Assembly (NCBI GenBank): GCA_030673355.1
Contig: DAOVJF010000097.1
Coordinates: 1 to 8,205 of the forward strand
Reading direction: 5' to 3'
Length of the DNA: 8,205 nt
DNA from: Planctomycetota bacterium
GTDB taxonomy: Bacteria; JAJVIF01; JAPKYR01
Numbering within the stretch: the stretch's first letter is position 1; each line of letters opens with the position of its first letter. A program made the translations under genes and the position numbers. Positions 1-4,925 of this stretch are shown here, piece after piece. Below the pieces are notes generated by a model, which was not told where the DNA came from, did not search any database, and worked only from the letters and a program-made list of their open reading frames with translations.

Positions 1-604
1 GAAACTTTATAAGGAGCAGGAGTGTATCTGCCGTGAACTTGGTGATATACACGGGCTTTCAATAAGCCTTGGCAACCAGGGGATTATACTCAGGCAGCAT
101 GGTGACTATGATGGTGCGATGAAGCTTTATAAGGAACAGGAGCGGATCTGCAGCGAGCTTGTTGATAAGTCCGGGCTTTCGAGAAGCATTGGAAACCAGG
201 GGATTATTCTCTATCAGCGTGGCGACTATGATGGTGCGATGAAGCTTTATAAGGAGTCTGAGTACATCTGCCGTGAGCTTGGTGATAAATTTGGGCTTTC
301 GAGCAGTCTTGGTAACCAGGGGGAGGTATTCAAAGAACTGGGTGAGTTTGATAAGGCAATGAATATTCTCAAAGAGGCTGAAACCATTTCCCGCGATGTT
401 GGCCTGCCGAATATCCTGGCAGAATCTCTTGTAGAACAGGCGGATGTATTGCTAAGAAAAGGCGAACCTGAGAAAGCTCTTCCGCTCGCAGAAGAAGCAT
501 ACGAAATTGCAACCAAACACGAATTTGCTACGGAAATCGAAGAAAGCAAAGCAATACTCGACAAAATCCGGGCGGAGATGGGGGAAACATCTAAAGAGGA
601 TTGA
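1..604 (+). CDS. TPR-repeat protein, 5'-truncated by window edge
   Basis: The reading frame is open from base 2 to the TGA at 602-604, giving 200 visible residues, so the true start lies upstream of the window. An internal ATG at 119 sits inside a repeat and is not a credible start. The protein is built of 40-residue tetratricopeptide-type units with the recurring pattern GNQG(I/E)..., GDYDGAMKLYKE, ICxELGDK and GLSxSLGNQ. Visible residues 1-120 are three close copies; later units (about 121-195) are diverged but keep helix-turn-helix features such as GEFDKAMNILKEAE and GEPEKALPLAEEAYEIA. TPR arrays form superhelical protein-binding surfaces. This subtype is common in bacterial proteins that carry an N-terminal effector or signalling domain, which would be upstream and unseen here. 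No signal peptide or membrane segment is visible, so location and partner are unknown. It converges with the minus-strand VWA gene. Confidence 0.88.
   Translation, partial: KLYKEQECICRELGDIHGLSISLGNQGIILRQHGDYDGAMKLYKEQERICSELVDKSGLSRSIGNQGIILYQRGDYDGAMKLYKESEYICRELGDKFGLSSSLGNQGEVFKELGEFDKAMNILKEAETISRDVGLPNILAESLVEQADVLLRKGEPEKALPLAEEAYEIATKHEFATEIEESKAILDKIRAEMGETSKED
2..361 (+). repeat. Three tandem 120-bp units coding for TPRs
   Basis: The units are 2-121, 122-241 and 242-361, in exact 120-bp (40-codon) register; each begins AA(A/G)CTTTATAAGGA. By my count about 98 of 120 bases match between units 1 and 2. Unit 3 matches well in its first half and diverges in its second. The array probably continues upstream of the window. 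This similarity at DNA level suggests fairly recent duplication or gene conversion. Confidence 0.9.
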
Positions 605-634
605 TCGAAACGGGATCTATTTTGGGGTTAAAAG
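605..634. other. Short convergent intergenic gap
   Basis: These 30 bp separate the stops of the TPR gene (plus) and the VWA gene (minus). I looked for a shared bidirectional terminator and saw no inverted repeat with a T or A tract. Confidence 0.6.
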
Positions 635-2281
635 TTAATACAATTCATCCGGGAATGTTATCGTGATTTCGGTTTCCTCACCAGACCTGACTTCCACTCC
701 GCTGTATGTCCTTATCGTGCCTTCAGCCTCGGCTTCGATCCGGTAAATTCCGACAGGCACACTTGTGATGAACCAGTCGGGGCTTTCGAAACGCTCGCGA
801 TCGAACCTTTCGAGAAGATTCCCATCCGTATCATAGACCTGCACCCATCCCCAGATATCCCGTCCCGATTCAGTCCGAAGCATCACGAAGATGTCGCCGA
901 GGTCCGCATTGATTTCCAGCCCGACAGTCCTGGTTTCGCCGGGAGCGATAAAAACCGTATCTTCGGTCCGGGTATCATCGAATTCTGCAACGACCCGGTA
1001 TTCGCCTGGCGGCACCCTCGAGTGAAGGTAAGACGTGAAAGGCGCGTCATCGACGAGTGTACCATCCCTGTCGAAGATCTGAATTTTTGAATTCAACGGA
1101 TCACCCATAAAATTAGTAACTTCGATCTCCAGCGTGGCGAGCTCAACGGGAAGGTCGTAATCGAGGAAATTATTGAGTCCCGGTCCGATCCTGACCCCGT
1201 AAATTGTTTCTATGTAATCACCAAATCGGATCTCAAGAGTGTAGTTGTCCGGTGGAAGGTTCACACGGTGCACCGAATCCAGTTCGGTTGTAAAAACCGG
1301 ATCGCCCTGGTTGTTCATGAAAAGTACTCTTGCACGGAAAGGCATCCCGTAGATATCCCGAAGGGTGACAATAAATGCTTCACGATACAACGTAAATTCA
1401 AGTGATGCAGTGTGGCTGGAGCCGGATGCAATCGTGAAGGGTTCGGTCCGCACTTCCTGTCCGAGGAACCTCCCGATAACCTGGTAACTTCCCGGCGGAA
1501 CGGTCATGGAGTACTCGGAGATATCAAGCTGTTCAGAAATGACGCTGTTAATCGAAGTGTCAATTATCGTGATATCTCCATCCACGGCATTACCCGAAGA
1601 ATCCGTCAGGTGAATTCGGAGGTTATTCGCCAAGCCCTGCGTGAATGCAACCAGTACATCCTTCAGGTCGGCTGTAGACTGAACCGAAGTCAATCGTCCA
1701 CCGGTAATTGCCGCCAGTTCACCGAGTTCTTCACTCTCATCACTATTGAGATTGCACGCGTAAATAACAACATGCGGTGGGTACGGTTCATTAGCCAGGT
1801 TCCTCTGTAATGTATCTAACTCCCGACCGCAAGCATCGCCGCCGCCTGTAATAACCAGGAGCATTTTGTCCTGGCCGATTTCACCAAATGAGAAATCCCC
1901 AATCCCGTCCTCAATTCCCTGTAGCAACGCCCTGCTTCCGGACGGGTGAATCGAGTCAAGATAATCCTGGATTAACCCCCTTAGCCCGGTCCCGAGGGGA
2001 TAATAGAGGTAAGAACTGTAGCAGTCCGCGGCAGGGCTGCTGCCCATAGCGCGCAAACCAACCGCAGTGTCGTCGGGAAGAGCCTGGAGCAATGCAGTTA
2101 TGGCATTTTTCATTTCATCGAATTTCGTATGGGTGGTTCCCGGCTCACCCATGGCAGCCATTTCTCCCGACGCATCTACCAGGATCATCAGTTCAGTTTC
2201 AGCCTGAACGGGTCCCGCTAACAGAATTGCAGTCGAAACAAATGCAGCCAGGATTGATATTCGAATCCAGTATTGGATCAT
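635..2281 (-). CDS. Secreted VWA-domain protein with four C-terminal beta-sandwich repeats
   Basis: The product is 548 residues. Residues 1-27 form a Sec signal peptide: a short positive start, a hydrophobic core (ISILAAFVSTAILLAG) and an AxA-type cleavage site before E28. There is no lipobox. Residues 29-215 match the bacterial VWA family: LMILVDASGEM, then LPDDTAVGLRAMG, DCYSS, a buried strand MLLVITGGGDACG and ITGGRLTSV near the end. The metal site (MIDAS) is altered: D36-x-S38-x-E40 replaces DxSxS, R117 replaces the usual Thr, and G146 replaces the Asp of the SDG motif. Residues 219-544 form four units of about 80 residues, each with a [VL]P[PV]xxY strand (261, 342, 423, 508), resembling carboxypeptidase-regulatory-like or Cna-B-like folds. 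No C-terminal anchor is seen. It is likely a periplasmic or extracellular adhesion or scaffold protein; the exact role is unknown. The start is fixed by an SD at 2291-2295. Confidence 0.87.
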   Translation of the reverse strand: MIQYWIRISILAAFVSTAILLAGPVQAETELMILVDASGEMAAMGEPGTTHTKFDEMKNAITALLQALPDDTAVGLRAMGSSPAADCYSSYLYYPLGTGLRGLIQDYLDSIHPSGSRALLQGIEDGIGDFSFGEIGQDKMLLVITGGGDACGRELDTLQRNLANEPYPPHVVIYACNLNSDESEELGELAAITGGRLTSVQSTADLKDVLVAFTQGLANNLRIHLTDSSGNAVDGDITIIDTSINSVISEQLDISEYSMTVPPGSYQVIGRFLGQEVRTEPFTIASGSSHTASLEFTLYREAFIVTLRDIYGMPFRARVLFMNNQGDPVFTTELDSVHRVNLPPDNYTLEIRFGDYIETIYGVRIGPGLNNFLDYDLPVELATLEIEVTNFMGDPLNSKIQIFDRDGTLVDDAPFTSYLHSRVPPGEYRVVAEFDDTRTEDTVFIAPGETRTVGLEINADLGDIFVMLRTESGRDIWGWVQVYDTDGNLLERFDRERFESPDWFITSVPVGIYRIEAEAEGTIRTYSGVEVRSGEETEITITFPDELY

Positions 2282-2290
2282 AGCAGATGT

Positions 2291-2295
2291 CCTCC
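2291..2295 (-). promoter_or_regulatory. Shine-Dalgarno of the VWA gene
   Basis: The minus strand reads GGAGG, nine bases before the ATG at 2281-2279. It is a strong site and supports this start, which also places the signal peptide correctly at the N-terminus. Confidence 0.8.
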
Positions 2296-2318
2296 ATCGG
2301 GTTCAGTAGAGACAATTC

Positions 2319-2327
2319 AGTATACCA
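2319..2327 (-). promoter_or_regulatory. Extended -10 promoter of the VWA gene
   Basis: The minus strand reads TGGTATACT, an extended -10 (TGn then TATACT, five of six consensus bases). No good -35 is found 16-18 bp upstream, which fits an extended -10 promoter. The predicted start near 2312 gives a leader of about 30 nt that includes the SD. The site is assigned by eye. Confidence 0.5.
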
Positions 2328-2357
2328 TCAGAGCGGATATTCAACAGGCTAAGAATG

Positions 2358-2386
2358 TTGTACTTCAAAGAATTGGGTAGTAGAAT
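2358..2386 (+). promoter_or_regulatory. Candidate sigma70-type promoter of the FmdB-lipB cluster
   Basis: TTGTAC (2358-2363), a 17-bp spacer, then TAGAAT (2381-2386). The -10 is close to consensus; the -35 matches only its TTG. The predicted transcription start (about 2392-2394) falls at or just before the ATG at 2395, and no SD is visible upstream of that ATG. The first mRNA of the cluster may therefore be leaderless. Confidence 0.45.
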
Positions 2387-2394
2387 TACACGTG

Positions 2395-2661
2395 ATGCCT
2401 GTTTATGTCTACGAACATGTTAACAAGCCCGGTAAGGGATGCACGAAGGAAATCGAAGTGCACCAGGAATTCGGGAGCGAACATTTTTCGAAATGCCCGA
2501 AGTGCGGCAGGAAAGTGAAGCGTATAATTACCACGGCCAATTTCACGATCGACCACCTGTCTGGAACGAGCCTTAAGGAAAAAGGATTCTCGAAGCTGGT
2601 CAGGAAGGACAAGGGAGTGTACGAGGTCGAGGGTGCGCCGCTGTCATCCCATAAGGATTAG
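2395..2661 (+). CDS. FmdB-family zinc-ribbon protein, first knuckle degenerate
   Basis: The product is 88 residues. The N-terminus MPVYVYEH matches the family opening MPxYxYxC, which supports ATG 2395 over the in-frame GTG at 2392. Residues 33-43 (KCPKCGRKVKRI) form the second CxxC knuckle. In classical FmdB proteins a first CxxC lies near residues 8-12; here only Cys16 remains in the stretch GKGCTKEIEV, so three cysteines (16, 34, 37) are left for a site normally using four. The C-terminal 40 residues are basic and of unknown role. FmdB proteins are small putative regulatory or accessory proteins whose molecular function is poorly defined. The gene heads a same-strand cluster and ends 5 bp before lipB. 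No SD is visible. Confidence 0.75.
   Translation: MPVYVYEHVNKPGKGCTKEIEVHQEFGSEHFSKCPKCGRKVKRIITTANFTIDHLSGTSLKEKGFSKLVRKDKGVYEVEGAPLSSHKD
2653..2657 (+). promoter_or_regulatory. Shine-Dalgarno of lipB
   Basis: AAGGA lies nine bases before the lipB ATG at 2667, within the last codons of the upstream FmdB gene. A ribosome finishing that gene stops on top of this site, which favours coupled translation. Confidence 0.65.
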
Positions 2662-2664
2662 TAA

Positions 2665-2731
2665 TCATGCCTGAACTTAATCGAGATCCAGTAAAACAGG
2701 CATTAAAGCCTGTTTCTTTTATCAGGCATGA
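2665..2731 (+). promoter_or_regulatory. Nested inverted repeats over the lipB start: possible mRNA attenuator or switch
   Basis: TCATGCCTGA (2665-2674) is perfectly complementary to TCAGGCATGA (2722-2731), a 10-bp stem that contains the lipB ATG. Inside it, AAACAGGC (2694-2701) pairs perfectly with GCCTGTTT (2708-2715) around a 6-nt loop, followed by CTTTT. Alternative pairing exists: ATGCCTG (2667-2673) also fits CAGGCAT at 2697-2703, and GCCTG at 2708-2712 fits CAGGC at 2723-2727. The sequence overlaps the non-conserved N-terminal extension of LipB. Pairings are read directly from the sequence; regulatory function is inference. Confidence 0.55.
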
Positions 2732-3359
2732 GAGGTGCGGACGAATTTCATTCGATGACGCGCTTGTTCTCCAGGAAGAAGCGATTGAAACATACAGGGA
2801 ATCCGGCGCGGGGCTTCCGGTAATTTTCTCGCTGGAACACGATCCGGTGATCACGTGCGGGAGGTCGACAAACAGCGAGAACCTGCTTTTAACACCCGGG
2901 GAATACAACGAACGGGGGATCGATCTCAGGAATATCGACCGTGGCGGGGATGCGACATTCCACGGGCCCGGACAGGTGGTTGTCTATCCGATCCTTGCGT
3001 TGAAAGAGTCCGGGCTCAGAGCGGGCGAGTATATCAGGCTGCTTGAAGACACAATGATAGTAACCTGCGCGGAATATGGAGTTCAGGCGTATACACGCGA
3101 CAGGTACCGGGGATGCTGGACGGATCATGGGAAAATAGGGGCGGTCGGAGCGGCGGTGAAATCGGGGGGAATCACAAAACACGGCCTCGCGTTCAATGTG
3201 GACGTCGATCTCGATTTTTTCAAATTGATCGTCCCATGCGGGATTGGGGACAGCCCGGTAACAAGGCTCGTCGATCTTGCGGGGGTCGAATTTTGTGAGG
3301 TTGAGGATTCGATAGTGAAGAATATTTCGCGGTTGCTGGGTCTTGAAATATTAAGTTGA
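2667..3359 (+). CDS. lipB: Octanoyltransferase LipB
   Basis: The product is 230 residues, normal for LipB. The enzyme moves octanoyl groups from acyl carrier protein to the lipoyl domains of E2 and GcvH proteins in the cytoplasm, the first step of lipoate attachment before LipA adds sulfur. Visible family motifs: LEHDPVITCGR (56-66), RGGDATFHGPGQ (92-103), GKIGAVG with the catalytic Lys156, KHGLAFNV (171-178) and IVPCGIGD with the catalytic Cys191. The start at ATG 2667 has an SD nine bases upstream and is the only usual start codon before the conserved region; it leaves a non-conserved extension of about 16 residues. lipA is not in the window. The first 22 codons overlap a nested hairpin that could control translation or elongation. 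The gene follows the FmdB gene by 5 bp and precedes folP by 39 bp. Confidence 0.95.
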   Translation: MPELNRDPVKQALKPVSFIRHERCGRISFDDALVLQEEAIETYRESGAGLPVIFSLEHDPVITCGRSTNSENLLLTPGEYNERGIDLRNIDRGGDATFHGPGQVVVYPILALKESGLRAGEYIRLLEDTMIVTCAEYGVQAYTRDRYRGCWTDHGKIGAVGAAVKSGGITKHGLAFNVDVDLDFFKLIVPCGIGDSPVTRLVDLAGVEFCEVEDSIVKNISRLLGLEILS

Positions 3360-3361
3360 CC

Positions 3362-3389
3362 TTGCTCTCCGGGATTTTTTTTATATACT
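3362..3389 (+). promoter_or_regulatory. Possible internal promoter immediately before folP
   Basis: TTGCTC (3362-3367), a 16-bp spacer containing a run of eight T, then TATACT (3384-3389). A start about seven bases after the -10 would be within a few bases of the folP ATG at 3399, and no SD precedes that ATG. This could give a leaderless folP mRNA in addition to read-through from lipB. The -35 is weak, so this is tentative. Confidence 0.35.
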
Positions 3390-3398
3390 TCCCGTATT

Positions 3399-4262
3399 AT
3401 GACTATCCCCGGCAGATGGACATTCCGCGGACACGCACTCGACACCACCCGTCCGGTAATAATGGGAATAGTAAATGTAACTCCCGACAGTTTTTCCGAT
3501 GGTGGAAAATTTATCGATCCGGAAAATGCGATTCGCCACGCGGTCGACCTGGTAAAACAGGGCGCGGACATTATCGATATCGGCGGGGAGTCGACACGTC
3601 CGGGAAGTGCCCCGGTGCTTCTCCAGGAAGAGATCGACCGTGTGATTCCGGTTATCGAAGGGATCAAGGGAAAGGGCATCACGACGCCGATCTCCATCGA
3701 TACAAGGAAGGTCAAGGTCGCGGGTAAAGCTGTAAAGGCGGGTGCTGTGATAGTAAACGATGTAGCCGCGCTCGACGATGAACCCGAACTGGCGGATTTA
3801 ATAGCGGGGGGTAATCTCGGCGCGGTTCTGATGCATATGCAGGGAAGGCCGAAACTTATGCAGGCGGAACCGCACTATGACGATGTCATCGGAGAAATCG
3901 GTGAGTTTTTCGAGGAGCGGCTGGATTTTGCGATCGGCAGGGGAATTCCTGAAGAAAATATTATCCTTGATCCCGGTATCGGGTTCGGAAAACTGCTCGG
4001 GCATAATCTCGAAATTCTCAGGCGTTGCGGCGAGTGGTTGAAATACGGACGGCCATTAATGATAGGTCCGTCGCGAAAACGGTTTATCGGGGAAATTCTT
4101 GGAAATGATGTAACGGACAGGATGTATGGAACGATCGGGGCATGTGTGACAGCGTTAAATTCGGGCGCCAGGATTTTCAGGGTGCATGATGTCAAAGCTG
4201 TCAGGGAAGCCATCGAGGTTGCTTACTCAATTTTAAACGACACTGGATCGAACCATGAGTGA
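3399..4262 (+). CDS. folP: Dihydropteroate synthase (DHPS)
   Basis: The product is 287 residues, the usual bacterial DHPS length. It condenses 6-hydroxymethyl-dihydropterin pyrophosphate with p-aminobenzoate to dihydropteroate in folate synthesis and is the sulfonamide target. All signature loops are present: MGIVNVTPDSFSDGG (22-36; N26 binds Mg2+), DIIDIGGESTRPGS (57-70), SIDTRK (99-104), VNDVAAL (119-125), LMHMQGRP (144-151), DPGIGFGK (191-198), GPSRKRFIG (223-231) and RVHDV (261-265). No residue change that would remove activity is evident. The ATG at 3399 places the conserved core normally, but no SD precedes it; either a promoter close to the ATG or coupling to lipB would explain expression. 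Other folate genes (folB, folK, folC) are absent. Its 3' end overlaps the GNAT gene by 8 bp. Confidence 0.97.
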   Translation: MTIPGRWTFRGHALDTTRPVIMGIVNVTPDSFSDGGKFIDPENAIRHAVDLVKQGADIIDIGGESTRPGSAPVLLQEEIDRVIPVIEGIKGKGITTPISIDTRKVKVAGKAVKAGAVIVNDVAALDDEPELADLIAGGNLGAVLMHMQGRPKLMQAEPHYDDVIGEIGEFFEERLDFAIGRGIPEENIILDPGIGFGKLLGHNLEILRRCGEWLKYGRPLMIGPSRKRFIGEILGNDVTDRMYGTIGACVTALNSGARIFRVHDVKAVREAIEVAYSILNDTGSNHE

Positions 4263-4899
4263 TGAACGAATCTCCGATCGACACCTCTACCGGTCGGGCT
4301 TAACACAAAAACCGCTCACGCTTGGCGACGCGTCTATCGTAACTGCGGGACACGACGAAATTTCGAGGCAGGCAGGATTCCGGGGAACGATAAGGTTTGC
4401 AGGAACCGGGAATGAGGACGGTAGGAAGGCGATCGAAGCCATCAATAATTTTTTCTGGAATTCAGTCGAGCAGGAAATTTTCGGCCGCATGTACAACGTG
4501 TTTGAATGCCGGAACATACTCGCTGTGCCGCTCCCCGATGAAGAGGGTGCGCTGGATGAAAATTATCACGGTATCGCCGGGCAGGTTTCAATATACGAAG
4601 AGGATGAGGATTTTCTTCATATTGTAGTGTTCAATGTCTGGCCCGGCTGGCACTACCGAGGCGTTGGACGGAAACTTCTCGATAAGGTAATCATCGAGTG
4701 CAGGAAGCTTCAGCTCCCGTCAATTAAACTCGGGACAACGAACGATAATTTTCCCGCGCTGTATTTCTATCAGCGTGCCGGATTTGTAATTGAAGAAGTG
4801 ATTACTGAAGAGGTCGTGAGACAGCATGGCGGACCCCCGGAAGGATTCGCGGGAATCCCGGTCAGGGACGAGATCAGGTTAAGGCTGGATATCCGCTAA
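4255..4899 (+). CDS. GNAT-family N-acetyltransferase
   Basis: The product is 214 residues. GNAT enzymes transfer an acetyl group from acetyl-CoA to an amine on a small molecule or protein. The fold is visible in the second half: a core strand HIVVFNVWPGWH (122-133), the acetyl-CoA pyrophosphate-binding loop YRGVGRKLLDKVI (134-146, R/QxxGxG/A type), and motif B NDNFPALYFYQRAGF (163-177), typical of the C-terminal arm. Residues 1-100 are less recognisable, with a polar start and a helix around 57-75. The ATG overlaps the last 8 bases of folP, so translation is probably coupled; a weak GGA lies upstream. The substrate cannot be predicted. The position after folP is not enough to assign a folate role. 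No signal peptide or membrane segment is seen, so it should be cytoplasmic. Confidence 0.85.
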   Translation: MSDERISDRHLYRSGLTQKPLTLGDASIVTAGHDEISRQAGFRGTIRFAGTGNEDGRKAIEAINNFFWNSVEQEIFGRMYNVFECRNILAVPLPDEEGALDENYHGIAGQVSIYEEDEDFLHIVVFNVWPGWHYRGVGRKLLDKVIIECRKLQLPSIKLGTTNDNFPALYFYQRAGFVIEEVITEEVVRQHGGPPEGFAGIPVRDEIRLRLDIR

Positions 4900-4911
4900 A
4901 GTAAAAAAATC

Positions 4912-4916
4912 AGGAG
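4912..4916 (+). promoter_or_regulatory. Shine-Dalgarno of the aldehyde dehydrogenase gene
   Basis: AGGAG lies nine bases before the ATG at 4926, in the 26-bp gap after the GNAT stop. It fixes the start. Confidence 0.8.
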
Positions 4917-4925
4917 TAATACATC

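Noticed and set aside
119..604. ATG 119 as the start of the TPR gene
   Set aside because: It lies inside a repeat unit and the frame is open and repeat-coding back to base 2.
2600..2908. Minus-strand frame opposite the lipB start
   Set aside because: Antisense shadow of lipB; no SD or domain. The structure in this stretch is better explained as mRNA inverted repeats.
3356..3389. TTGACC (3356-3361) as -35 for folP
   Set aside because: Spacing to TATACT is 22 bp, too long for a sigma70-type promoter; TTGCTC with 16 bp is preferred though weak.
3125..3715. Long minus-strand frame opposite lipB and folP
   Set aside because: Fully antisense to two genes with complete catalytic motifs; Ser/Pro/Thr-rich shadow translation.
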